15,831 bases of DNA from Methanobacterium sp. (GCA_003162115.1 PMMV01000065.1:14316-30146); one strand, 5' to 3'; shown: positions 7,900 through 15,311, counted from the stretch's first letter. Translations and numbers: made by a program. Notes: generated by a model not told the origin, from the sequence alone.

Positions 7900-8418
7900 T
7901 CAGTACCATACTTTTTTAAGGCCTAAAAGGTAAGCAATGATGTTAGCTCCAATGTGTAGGAATACACTTATCACGAGTATAAACATAATCATTTCAATAG
8001 GTATAACAACAATCAAGGATGCAAATACAAGTGCACCTACAACAAAGTCTAACTGGTCTAAAATCGGGGCAGATCTTCCGCTTTCGACATTTAATCGCCT
8101 TTTAATAAAACTTCCACAAGCATCGCCTATTAATGCTCCTCCACCAAGTGTGAGTCCCAATAAGAATCCCTCTATAATATTTCCCGTAATCAATCCCTGA
8201 ACAAGTCCAATCGTAGTCCCAATAATGGTTCCAATTATGGTTCCTCTCCAAGTTACTCCGTTTCCTAATATTCTGCGACCATCATTAAGGTTATGATTAA
8301 AATCCAGCGGTTTTCCTCCACCAAATGCTAAAGCTGTCACGTTGGCAAGGTAGGCTGGTAACATAAAGTATATAGCATATGCTGATAAATTTATTACACT
8401 GACTACACTAGAGTCCAT
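7900..8418 (-). CDS. carS: CarS: CDP-archaeol synthase (CTP:digeranylgeranylglyceryl phosphate cytidylyltransferase)
   Basis: Membrane enzyme that transfers CMP from CTP to 2,3-di-O-geranylgeranylglyceryl phosphate, giving the CDP-activated core for archaeal polar lipids (formerly DUF46). The 172 residues contain about five membrane helices: near 8-32, 59-78, 82-98, 126-141 and 143-165. The cytoplasmic motifs are PLDFNHNLNDGRRILGNGVT (37-56), where the family keeps D, N, R and G for CTP and metal binding, GDACGSFIKRRLN (98-110) and LDQLDF (120-125). Length and motif order match the family. The ATG start is fixed by a strong GGAGGT 5 bases upstream (8424-8429 on the plus strand). It is read divergently from the tetraether synthase homologue, with only 67 bases between the two preferred starts, so two lipid-core genes may share one control region. 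Confidence 0.93.
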   Translation of the reverse strand: MDSSVVSVINLSAYAIYFMLPAYLANVTALAFGGGKPLDFNHNLNDGRRILGNGVTWRGTIIGTIIGTTIGLVQGLITGNIIEGFLLGLTLGGGALIGDACGSFIKRRLNVESGRSAPILDQLDFVVGALVFASLIVVIPIEMIMFILVISVFLHIGANIIAYLLGLKKVWY

Positions 8419-8485
8419 AGTTTACCTCCAATTTAAAACAAGATAATAATTATGTTAGCTACTAAATAACGTTATGGGTGAGATA
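8419..8485. promoter_or_regulatory. Shared divergent control region of carS and the tetraether synthase homologue
   Basis: Only 67 bases separate the two starts. They hold the GGAGGT site for carS (8424-8429, minus strand), an A+T-rich core at 8431-8456 where a TATA-like element for one or both directions must lie, and GGTGAG at 8477-8482 ahead of ATG 8486. No perfect TATA box is seen. The promoters would have to overlap or lie back to back. Confidence 0.45.
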
Positions 8486-9973
8486 ATGGTTATAAAAAAT
8501 ACTAAGAGTCTGTGTCCCGAGTGTCTTGCAGTGTTAGATGCTGAAGTATATGAGGACAAAGGCAAAATAATGATAAAGAAAACGTGCAAAGAGCACGGAG
8601 AATTTAACAATACTTACTGGAGCAGTTCAAAAGTTTATATGAAAGCAAATGATTATGGAAAAGTCGGTAGGGGTATTGATAATCCTCAGACAATTGCTAA
8701 TTCTGAATGTCCTCAGAATTGTGGGTTATGCGAAGAGCACGAGAGCCATACAGTTCTAGGATTAATTGATGTTACCAATAGATGCAACATGAAGTGTCCT
8801 GTTTGCTTTGCTAACGCTGCTGTTTCAAAAACTTTATACGAGCCAACTTATGAAGAAATCAGAACAATGCTTCAAAATTTAAGGAATAATCGACCAGTTC
8901 CTACTCCTGCTATCCAGTATGCTGGTGGAGAGCCAACAGTTCGTAAGGACATTGTTGAACTGGTTAAACTTGCTAAGGAAGAAGGATTTAGACACACACA
9001 AATAGCCACAAATGGTTTAAGACTCGCGAGACTTCCATCCCTTGCTCAAGAACTTAAGGATGCCGGATTAAATACTGTCTACCTTCAGTTTGACGGTGTA
9101 ACAGAAGAACCATACCTTAAGATAAGGAACAGAAACCTGCTTTCAGTGAAATTGGCGGCAATTGAGAACTGCCGTAAAGTAAATCTGCAAATAGTTTTAG
9201 TGCCAACCGTTATTAAGGGAGTAAACGACAACCAAATAGGTGACATACTTCGCTTTGCAGCTCAAAATATTGATATTATTAGGGGTGTCAATTTTCAGCC
9301 AGTTTCCTTTGCAGGCAGAACACCTGCAGACGAAGTTGAATCCCAGCGGGTTACAATTCCTGATTTTGAGATGATGGTGGAAGAACAAACAGATGGACAG
9401 ATTAAAGTTGAAGATTTTTATCCTGCCAGCTGTGTTACACCTGTTTCTGAGTTCATAGAATCCATTGATGGTAAGGATGCACAGGTAACGTTCACATGTC
9501 ACCCACACTGTGGATCTGCAACTTATATTTTTATTGATGATAGTGGAATGATTCCCATTACACGTTTTATTGATGTCGACAGATTTTTTAACCTCTTAAC
9601 AAACAGCACAGAAGATATGGAAGCAGGAGGTTTGGTTGCAAAGGCCAAGATAGTAGCCAGAGCAACTCTTGAACTTCCAAAAACTGTTGATATGTCAAAA
9701 TCACCAGATTCTGTTGATCTGAGGAGTATTCTTACAGCTGTCTTTAGGGACAGGTCATACAAATCCCTAGGAGATTTCCATCATAAGACACTGCTTGTAT
9801 CATGCATGCACTTCATGGACCCGTTCAACTTCGATCAGGATAGGGTTAGAAGATGTGTTATCCATTATGCTGTACCTGACGGAAGGATAATACCGTTCTG
9901 TTCTATGAATGCTATTTACAGGGGAGAAATTGAGAATAAATTTTCTAAACCACTCAGTGAAATCTCTAAATAA
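8474..9973 (+). CDS. Radical SAM protein, tetraether lipid synthase (Tes/MJ0619) type
   Basis: A 499-residue radical SAM enzyme; ATG at 8486 (495 residues) is the better start because GGTGAG at 8477-8482 precedes it. The radical SAM motif C-x3-C-x2-C is at 104, 108 and 111 (NRCNMKCPVCF), followed by GGEP at 151-154. Extra cysteines form an N-terminal group (14, 17, 38, 79, 83, 86) and a C-terminal group (320, 342, 346, 444, 461, 476), as expected for more metal sites. This matches the MJ0619 group, for which two roles have been proposed: methylation of the pterin precursor of methanopterin, and, with later structural and genetic support, joining two archaeol lipids carbon-to-carbon to make tetraether lipids. 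I favour the tetraether role from the family. Its neighbours fit both: carS (lipid) is divergent upstream and beta-RFAP synthase (pterin) follows after 36 bases. Confidence 0.82.
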   Translation: MGEIMVIKNTKSLCPECLAVLDAEVYEDKGKIMIKKTCKEHGEFNNTYWSSSKVYMKANDYGKVGRGIDNPQTIANSECPQNCGLCEEHESHTVLGLIDVTNRCNMKCPVCFANAAVSKTLYEPTYEEIRTMLQNLRNNRPVPTPAIQYAGGEPTVRKDIVELVKLAKEEGFRHTQIATNGLRLARLPSLAQELKDAGLNTVYLQFDGVTEEPYLKIRNRNLLSVKLAAIENCRKVNLQIVLVPTVIKGVNDNQIGDILRFAAQNIDIIRGVNFQPVSFAGRTPADEVESQRVTIPDFEMMVEEQTDGQIKVEDFYPASCVTPVSEFIESIDGKDAQVTFTCHPHCGSATYIFIDDSGMIPITRFIDVDRFFNLLTNSTEDMEAGGLVAKAKIVARATLELPKTVDMSKSPDSVDLRSILTAVFRDRSYKSLGDFHHKTLLVSCMHFMDPFNFDQDRVRRCVIHYAVPDGRIIPFCSMNAIYRGEIENKFSKPLSEISK

Positions 9974-10009
9974 TAAATTTTTGAATTATAAATCTTTTGG
10001 TAGTATTAA

Positions 10010-11002
10010 TTGATAATCGAAACACCATCCCGCCTCCATCTGACTCTGATAGATCTTAACGGTATCTACGGTAGAATTGATGGTGGAGTTGGGATAACAT
10101 TAGGGAAACCGGGCCTCAAAATTCAAGCAGAACCCGCTGATAATGGGGTAGAAGTGATATTTTCAAAATCCTGTCAATTTATTGAGGGCCTTATTAATGA
10201 TTACACTGTTAAAATAAAAAACTCTAGTCTTAAAGTAATTGATGCTCTGGAAATCGGCGGTGGCTTCAAATTTACAATACATTCAACGTATCCTCCTCAT
10301 TCGGGATTGGGATCAGGAACTCAACTATCTCTTGCAGTGGCAAAACTCATATCCAATATGAATAACCATGATTTAAATGCATTGGATATGGCTAAAATAG
10401 TTGGAAGAGGTGGGACATCGGGAATAGGTGTTGAATCATTCGAAAATGGCGGTTTCATTATTGATGGGGGTCATAAAAGAGTTGAAAAACCGAGCTTCCT
10501 CCCTTCATCTGCATCACCTGCTACACCACCACCAATTATAGCTAGGTATAATTTTCCTCTGGATTGGAAGATAATTCTCGCAATACCCAATGTTGAAAGA
10601 GGTGTTTCAGGAGCTAAAGAAGTCGATGCATTTCAAAATTACTGTCCTGTACCCTTATATGAGGTTGAAAAATTATCCCATCTCTTGTTAATGAAACTCA
10701 TGCCTGCAGTTGTAGAATCTGATCTAGACTCCTTTGGAACAGCTATAAACAATATACAAAATATTGGATTTAAGAAAATCGAAAATAAGCTTCAGAATCC
10801 GTATATAAATGAAATAATGAAAAATTTAAGGATTGCAGGTGCTGCTGGTGTAGGGATGAGTAGTTTCGGTCCGACTGTCTATGCAATTACAGATACAAAT
10901 GAACGAGATATATTGAGTGCTGCAAATGATTCATTGAAAGATGTTGGTGGTGAAATTATAAGTACTTGTGCTCGAAATTATGGAGCTACACTATTAGACT
11001 GA
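10010..11002 (+). CDS. Beta-ribofuranosylaminobenzene 5'-phosphate (beta-RFAP) synthase, methanopterin pathway
   Basis: Cytoplasmic enzyme that joins 4-hydroxybenzoate (or p-aminobenzoate) to PRPP with loss of CO2 and pyrophosphate, the first committed step of the arene-ribose part of methanopterin. It belongs to the GHMP fold group. The N-terminus reads IETPSRLHLTLIDLNG and RIDGGVGITL, the glycine-rich motif PPHSGLGSGTQLSLAVAKLI covers 95-114, a second conserved block is GRGGTSGIGVESFENGGFIIDGGH (split here for length, about 132-155), and the C-terminal GHMP motif AGAAGVGMSSFGP is at 276-288. At 330 residues it is full length. The start is TTG at 10010, with GGTAG about 6 bases upstream; no ATG is available before the conserved N-terminus. 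It lies 36 bases after the radical SAM gene and 21 before the next one, so the three probably form one transcript. Confidence 0.9.
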   Translation: MIIETPSRLHLTLIDLNGIYGRIDGGVGITLGKPGLKIQAEPADNGVEVIFSKSCQFIEGLINDYTVKIKNSSLKVIDALEIGGGFKFTIHSTYPPHSGLGSGTQLSLAVAKLISNMNNHDLNALDMAKIVGRGGTSGIGVESFENGGFIIDGGHKRVEKPSFLPSSASPATPPPIIARYNFPLDWKIILAIPNVERGVSGAKEVDAFQNYCPVPLYEVEKLSHLLLMKLMPAVVESDLDSFGTAINNIQNIGFKKIENKLQNPYINEIMKNLRIAGAAGVGMSSFGPTVYAITDTNERDILSAANDSLKDVGGEIISTCARNYGATLLD

Positions 11003-11023
11003 ACTTTGTGAAGGTAAGAAAAC

Positions 11024-11539
11024 ATGGAAAAGATAGTTGGAAAAGTTTGGAAATTTAGGGACAGTATTGACACAGATGTTATAATAGCTGGAAGATATCT
11101 ACGAACCTTCAGTCTAGACGAACTTTCATCACACGTAATGGAAGCAGAAGATCCTGAATTTGCAGAAAAAGTCCAAAAAGGTGATATCATAGTTGCAGGC
11201 TGGAACTTTGGATGTGGATCATCAAGAGAACAGGCACCTGTGGCATTGAAACATGCAGGTGTTTCATCAATAATAGCAAAATCCTTTGCAAGGATATTCT
11301 ATAGAAACGCAATAAACGTGGGACTCCCTGTAATAACAGCTGATGTAGAATCAGAAAAAGGAAATATGATGTCTGTCGACCTTGAAAATGGGATCATAGA
11401 AAACATAAGTACAACAAAAAAATTCAAGATAAAGCCCTTTGACAAGTTCATGTTGGACATACTGAAAGATGGAGGACTTGTAAAACATCAACTAAAAAAA
11501 AATAAAATAAAAGATTCAACATCAAATCCAAATAAATAA
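11024..11539 (+). CDS. Homoaconitase-type small subunit (AksE/HacB), coenzyme B branch; less likely LeuD
   Basis: A 171-residue small (swivel) subunit of the isopropylmalate isomerase/homoaconitase family. Such subunits pair with an iron-sulfur large subunit, which is not in this window. IDTDVIIAGRYLRT opens the protein; the loop motif YLRT at 25-28 is the form reported for the methanogen homoaconitase small subunit (MJ1271), whereas the leucine-pathway subunit (MJ1277) has YLVY or YLVM. The swivel-domain motif FGCGSSREQAP is at 62-72 and IAKSFARIFYRNAINVGLP at 84-102. The homoaconitase form hydrates and rearranges homocitrate and its longer homologues during 2-oxosuberate synthesis for coenzyme B. 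The ATG at 11024 follows AAGGT at 11011-11015. Its place right after a methanopterin gene fits a cofactor role. The last 15 residues are a lysine-rich tail. Confidence 0.8.
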   Translation: MEKIVGKVWKFRDSIDTDVIIAGRYLRTFSLDELSSHVMEAEDPEFAEKVQKGDIIVAGWNFGCGSSREQAPVALKHAGVSSIIAKSFARIFYRNAINVGLPVITADVESEKGNMMSVDLENGIIENISTTKKFKIKPFDKFMLDILKDGGLVKHQLKKNKIKDSTSNPNK

Positions 11540-11606
11540 ATTATTTAATTAATATTATACTACTTTTGGTTGATATATTGGTAATAATTGATAATTGAAA
11601 TCCTTT

Positions 11607-11631
11607 ATTAAAGAAGAAGATCTTCTTTAAT
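11607..11631. repeat. Inverted repeat, 11-bp perfect arms, 3-base spacer
   Basis: Arms ATTAAAGAAGA (11607-11617) and TCTTCTTTAAT (11621-11631) are perfect reverse complements around AGA. It lies 68 bases after the aksE-type stop and 49 bases before the TATA-like box of the zinc-finger gene. It could be a dyad operator or, in RNA, a tight hairpin at the 3' end of the upstream transcript. Confidence 0.55.
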
Positions 11632-11679
11632 GAAATTAATATGCCAGTTAAAACAAATAATAACATTAGATTAATGAAA

Positions 11680-11696
11680 TTTATAAATATAAATTT
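11680..11696 (+). promoter_or_regulatory. TATA-like box for the zinc-finger/pcm pair
   Basis: TTTATAAATATAAATTT is the best archaeal TATA-like stretch in the 211-base gap. A start about 25 bases on, near 11710-11718, would leave a leader of 35-40 bases containing GAGG at 11736-11739 before ATG 11751. Confidence 0.5.
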
Positions 11697-11750
11697 ACTG
11701 AATAGACCTATGAAATAAATAAATATTCAAATTTTGAGGAACTAAAAAAA

Positions 11751-12386
11751 ATGAAGTGTACTGTTTGCGGATCTGAATCCTGCGAAATATTAAAATCCAA
11801 GGGTAAGATATCCAAGGAACTATTATTAAAATGTAATGAATGTGGAAACGTTTTCAGAGAAATTGTAGAGGTTGGAAAACCTGTTGAAGTCCGAGTTGTG
11901 GTAAGTGAATATGAATCATCCCATAAAACCTCTGTAAAATTATTTCCTGATGAATTCTTGGAGTTTGAGGGAGTATTAGATCTCGATGGACGCCCTGCTG
12001 AAATAACATCTATTGAAAATAAAAAGGGCGGTAGAGTAATGGTAGCTCCTGTTTCGGAGATAGATACAATATGGGCAAATTACATAGACACACCAGCACG
12101 TGTTGGAATTTCTGTAGATTATGGTGGAAGAATACTATCAAGAAAGGTTGAAGTAGACAGGGAATTCGAATTTACAATCGGTGATGTTGTTAAACTAGGA
12201 AACGTGCTTTTCAAGATTAGAGCCATGAATACACAGGACAGAAAGATGCGAAAGGGGTTTGCAAAAGCATTTGTAATTAAAAGGGTTTATGGAAGACCCG
12301 GGGATGATCTTAAACGTTATGACTATGATTTAACTTCTAAAATATTTGAAGTGAATAACGTGGTTGATTCTAATGAAGAAAAATAG
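11751..12386 (+). CDS. HVO_0476-family zinc-finger protein
   Basis: A 211-residue archaeal protein of unknown function. The N-terminus is a zinc ribbon: C-x2-C at 3 and 6 and C-x2-C at 28 and 31 (MKCTVCG ... LKCNECG). The remaining 170 residues are predicted to be mostly beta strands with many V, E and K, including VEVRVVVSEYESSHKTSVKLF, a glycine turn KKGGRVMVAP, and GDVVKLGNVLFKIRAMNTQD, a pattern that resembles small beta-barrel or RNA-binding folds, though this is only an impression. Length and order match proteins named after Haloferax HVO_0476. The start ATG follows GAGG at 11736-11739 and an A-rich spacer. Its 3' end overlaps the preferred start of pcm by 14 bases, so the two are very probably translated from one message; a link to protein repair or translation is an inference from that. 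Confidence 0.75.
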   Translation: MKCTVCGSESCEILKSKGKISKELLLKCNECGNVFREIVEVGKPVEVRVVVSEYESSHKTSVKLFPDEFLEFEGVLDLDGRPAEITSIENKKGGRVMVAPVSEIDTIWANYIDTPARVGISVDYGGRILSRKVEVDREFEFTIGDVVKLGNVLFKIRAMNTQDRKMRKGFAKAFVIKRVYGRPGDDLKRYDYDLTSKIFEVNNVVDSNEEK

Positions 12387-13026
12387 AGAAGATCTGGTTT
12401 CTAAACTTATAGATAGGGACTATATTAAAACAAAACCTGTTGAAGATGCAATGAAGAAGGTTCCGAGGGAGGAATTCATGACCCCAGAAACTAAGAACTA
12501 TGCCTATCTTGACAGGCCAATACCCTTAGAAAACGGTCAAACAATATCTGCACCTCACATGGTGGCTATCATCTGTGAAATACTGGCCCTTGAGAAGGGT
12601 ATGAAAGTTCTTGAAATAGGTACGGGATTTGGATACAATGCTGCGGTAGTTGCCGAAATAATTGGTCCAGAGGGTCATGTATACACAATAGAACGAATAG
12701 AAAATCTCAAAAATATTTCAGAACAAAATTTAAAGCGTACCGGTTACTCTAAAAATGTCACAGTGATATTCGGAGATGGCACCAAGGGATACAAGGAAGA
12801 ATCCCCTTATGATCGAATATACGCTACTGCAAGCGCACCAAAAATTCCTGAACCACTTAAAGAACAGTTAAAAATTGGTGGACGATTACTGAGTCCAATT
12901 GGTCGAGATACTTCTGTTCAAGAGCTTTTATGTTTAAACAGAGTCAGCGAAAATGAATACAAATCATACAATCTTGGAGGAGTTGTTTTTGTACCAATGA
13001 TTGGTGAACATGGATGGCTAGAATAA
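12373..13026 (+). CDS. pcm: Pcm: protein-L-isoaspartate O-methyltransferase
   Basis: Cytoplasmic repair enzyme that methylates L-isoaspartyl residues formed by damage to Asp and Asn in ageing proteins, using S-adenosylmethionine. From ATG at 12373 it has 217 residues, the usual size. Landmarks are VPREEFMTPETKNYAYLDRP near 30-49, the substrate loop GQTISAPHMVA at 55-65, the SAM-binding motif I VLEIGTGFGYNAAV at 79-92, the acidic end of strand 2 in YTIERI, FGDGTKGY, YDRIYATASAP with the motif II/III strand, and GGRLLSPIG. A TTG at 12364 would add three residues, but ATG is preferred. It begins inside the last 14 bases of the zinc-finger gene. A T-rich tract at 13049-13066 follows and may end the transcript. 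Confidence 0.93.
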   Translation: MKKNREDLVSKLIDRDYIKTKPVEDAMKKVPREEFMTPETKNYAYLDRPIPLENGQTISAPHMVAIICEILALEKGMKVLEIGTGFGYNAAVVAEIIGPEGHVYTIERIENLKNISEQNLKRTGYSKNVTVIFGDGTKGYKEESPYDRIYATASAPKIPEPLKEQLKIGGRLLSPIGRDTSVQELLCLNRVSENEYKSYNLGGVVFVPMIGEHGWLE

Positions 13027-13082
13027 AAAGATGAATCAAATCCAGAATTTTTATCTTGTTTTCAACTACTTTTAAATTCTAA

Positions 13083-13115
13083 ACCTACTAATTCTATGAT
13101 AATTAATTAGTAGGT
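13083..13115. repeat. Inverted repeat, 11-bp perfect arms, 11-base spacer
   Basis: Arms ACCTACTAATT (13083-13093) and AATTAGTAGGT (13105-13115) are perfect reverse complements. It lies 57 bases after pcm and about 20 bases upstream of a TATA-like stretch at 13134-13149 leading to the methylthiotransferase gene. Candidates are a dyad binding site for a regulator or a hairpin in the pcm 3' untranslated end. Confidence 0.55.
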
Positions 13116-13133
13116 ACAACAATTAAAAATCTA

Positions 13134-13149
13134 ATTATAAACATTTAAA
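13134..13149 (+). promoter_or_regulatory. TATA-like region for the methylthiotransferase gene
   Basis: ATTATAAACATTTAAA is the best box-A-like stretch in the gap and would give a transcript start near 13160-13168, with AGGA at 13171-13174 as ribosome site about 8 bases before ATG 13183. Confidence 0.4.
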
Positions 13150-13182
13150 TTAAAAATACAAGGAATACAACAGGAATATAAT

Positions 13183-14460
13183 ATGAAGATATACATCGAT
13201 ACCTTTGGATGCACATTCAACCAGGCTGACTCCCAGATAATGGCCGGACTACTGAAGGAGAACGATGGTGTATTAACAGACTCACCTGATGATGCAGATG
13301 TGATCATCATTAATACATGCTATGTTAAACACCCGACAGAACAGAAGGTTATAAACAATATCCAAAAGATAAAAAAACAGTTTCCAGATAAGAAACTGAT
13401 CATTTCAGGTTGTATGGTCGAAATTGACCCGGTAAAACTTAAAAATGCAGCACCGGATGCAAGCTGGATAGGGCCGCATAAGATCAAGTCCACTCCAAAT
13501 ATAGTCAAATCTATTCTTAACGGACAAATAGTCAGAGCAACTGGTTATTCTAATGAATTGAAGGTTTGCCTTCCGAAAATACGTTCAAACCCATTAATAC
13601 ATATTATTCAGATTTGCGAGGGTTGTGATGGCATGTGTACCTATTGCTGTACCAGATTTGCTAGGGGAAGCCTTCAAAGTTACCCATCTGCCATGATTAA
13701 AAGGGAAGCAGAACAAGCAGTATCTGAAGGTTGTTGTGAAATACAATTAACAGCCCAAGACTCGGCAGCATATGGTAAAGATATTGGAGAAACTCTTCCC
13801 GACTTGATGAACCAGATTTCAGATATAGAAGGGGATTTCAAGATCAGAGTGGGTATGATGCATCCAAAAAGCATGATGGGTGATGTTGAAGGAATTATAA
13901 ATGCTTTTAAAAGTGATAAATTTTATAAATTTCTACATATTCCAATTCAAAGCGGTAATAACACGATTCTTCAGGATATGAATCGTTGCCACACTGTAGA
14001 GGATTTTAAATCCATAATATCAAGGTTCAAAGAGGAAATACCAGAAATTTCTATTTCAACCGATGTAATAGTAGGATATCCAACAGAAGATGATGAAGCA
14101 TTTTCAGATACACTGCGATTAATTAGGGATATAAGGCCAGATTTCCTCCATATTTCCAAGTATATGCACAGACCAGGTACTATTTCTTCAGATCTTGATG
14201 AAATTGGACATGAAACAATGAAAAATCGTTCCAAGGCGCTTACCTATCTCAAGTCGCAGATAGCCATTGAAAAAAATATTGAGCTGGTCGGAACCAATCA
14301 AAATGTCCTAGTTACCAATAAAGGTAGTAAAGGAGGATATTTGGCACGTACAAATTCATATAAGACAGTTATAATTGAAAATGCTATTATTGGTTCCTTC
14401 TTAGATGTTATTATTACAGATGCGAAGCCAACATATTTAATGGGCTTTAAAAAATCATAA
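13183..14460 (+). CDS. MtaB/CDKAL1-type tRNA methylthiotransferase (t6A to ms2t6A)
   Basis: A 425-residue radical SAM methylthiotransferase of the MiaB family, archaeal e-MtaB branch, expected to add a methylthio group to N6-threonylcarbamoyladenosine at position 37 of tRNAs reading ANN codons. The N-terminal UPF0004 domain supplies the three cysteines of the auxiliary cluster: C10 (TFGCTFNQADSQ), C46 (INTCYVKHPTE) and C77 (SGCMVE). The radical SAM motif C-x3-C-x2-C is at 148, 152 and 155 (GCDGMCTYC), followed by TRFARG, the archaeal/eukaryotic CDKAL1-like form rather than the bacterial MiaB one. Later blocks are LTAQDSAAYG, HIPIQSGNN, VIVGYPTE and the C-terminal TRAM domain from about 360. 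Extra cysteines C145 and C156 flank the motif. Full length. It stands alone between two gaps, 156 bases after pcm. Confidence 0.9.
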   Translation: MKIYIDTFGCTFNQADSQIMAGLLKENDGVLTDSPDDADVIIINTCYVKHPTEQKVINNIQKIKKQFPDKKLIISGCMVEIDPVKLKNAAPDASWIGPHKIKSTPNIVKSILNGQIVRATGYSNELKVCLPKIRSNPLIHIIQICEGCDGMCTYCCTRFARGSLQSYPSAMIKREAEQAVSEGCCEIQLTAQDSAAYGKDIGETLPDLMNQISDIEGDFKIRVGMMHPKSMMGDVEGIINAFKSDKFYKFLHIPIQSGNNTILQDMNRCHTVEDFKSIISRFKEEIPEISISTDVIVGYPTEDDEAFSDTLRLIRDIRPDFLHISKYMHRPGTISSDLDEIGHETMKNRSKALTYLKSQIAIEKNIELVGTNQNVLVTNKGSKGGYLARTNSYKTVIIENAIIGSFLDVIITDAKPTYLMGFKKS

Positions 14461-14604
14461 TGTCCTACTTTAATATTGCAGATGTATATATGTAAAAATG
14501 AAACAAGATCAAAAATTGGTTTAACTGAAGGTAATTTATTATTAATTGATTAGAACAATATCTAAGGGGAATAATTATTTGTAACTTAAAAAGTTGGTGA
14601 TCTT

Positions 14605-15243
14605 ATGCCATATCTCATCTGTGATGAATGCGGGAAATACTACAAACTTAACGAGGGTAAATCTTCTTTCAACTATGAAAAATGTTCCTGTGGAGGTAAA
14701 TTGACCTACATTGACACATTAGAGGGGATAAAAAATAATTACACTCCTTCAAACAATTCAAAAATCACATGCACTAACTGTGGAGCAGAAAATATTAAAG
14801 ATTCAACCAAATGTTCCATTTGTGATAAAGAATTTGCAAGAGTACCAACAAAGGGATATAACCAAAATATTAATGGGAGTATAAGCTGGCTGGGAGTTGC
14901 TGCAGGATTTGGATTCCTTTTGACCGGTACTTTAATGGGCGTTCTGGCAATTTTTGGAACGAATATCCCACAGAAAGTTGAAGATATCCCATACAACCTT
15001 TTAATTGCTTTTGGGATGATATCAATGTTTCTGGCAATTATTTCAGGTTTAATATCCTCATACATAGGAGGAAGTCTTAAATTTAAAAATGGAATTGTAA
15101 ATGGCGGTCTTGTCGGTGTTATTCTTGGAATTGTGGTAGGAGTAACCAGCGGAAGTCTTGCCTTTTTGGGAGTTATAGCGATCTTTGGCTTTTTATCGGT
15201 GCTTGGAGGGATATTCGGAACCTTTTTAAAAAGAAGATTATAA
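14605..15243 (+). CDS. Membrane protein with two N-terminal zinc ribbons and four membrane helices
   Basis: A 212-residue protein of unknown function. The N-terminal 75 residues carry two zinc-ribbon-like groups: C6-x2-C9 with C27-x-C29, then C56-x2-C59 with C70-x2-C73 (CTNCGAEN ... CSICDKEF), the second being a classic zinc ribbon. After a linker come four hydrophobic helices at about 93-117, 129-152, 160-179 and 182-207, rich in glycine and with GG pairs near the helix ends (YIGGSLKF, GIVNGGLVG, LGGIFG), resembling the DUF5518-like small membrane modules common in Methanobacteria; that likeness is an impression, not an alignment. The tail ends in KRRL, so the zinc ribbons are probably cytoplasmic. 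The start is fixed by GGTGATC a few bases upstream of the ATG. It stands alone. Confidence 0.7.
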   Translation: MPYLICDECGKYYKLNEGKSSFNYEKCSCGGKLTYIDTLEGIKNNYTPSNNSKITCTNCGAENIKDSTKCSICDKEFARVPTKGYNQNINGSISWLGVAAGFGFLLTGTLMGVLAIFGTNIPQKVEDIPYNLLIAFGMISMFLAIISGLISSYIGGSLKFKNGIVNGGLVGVILGIVVGVTSGSLAFLGVIAIFGFLSVLGGIFGTFLKRRL

Positions 15244-15311
15244 TGAAATATTATTTGTTTCAATTAATTTTGTTAAAGTTAATAATTAAATAATAAATAA
15301 GACCAAGATTA

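Noticed and set aside
11584..11598. AATTGATAATTGAAA resembles the start of the beta-RFAP synthase gene at 10007-10021 (one mismatch)
   Set aside because: A 15-base A+T-rich match with no extension on either side; following codons stop at once. Treated as coincidence.
14739..15263. Long minus-strand reading frame of 174 codons opposite the zinc-ribbon membrane protein
   Set aside because: It is the complement of a gene with clear zinc ribbons and membrane helices and a good ribosome site; its own translation is proline- and threonine-rich with no motif.
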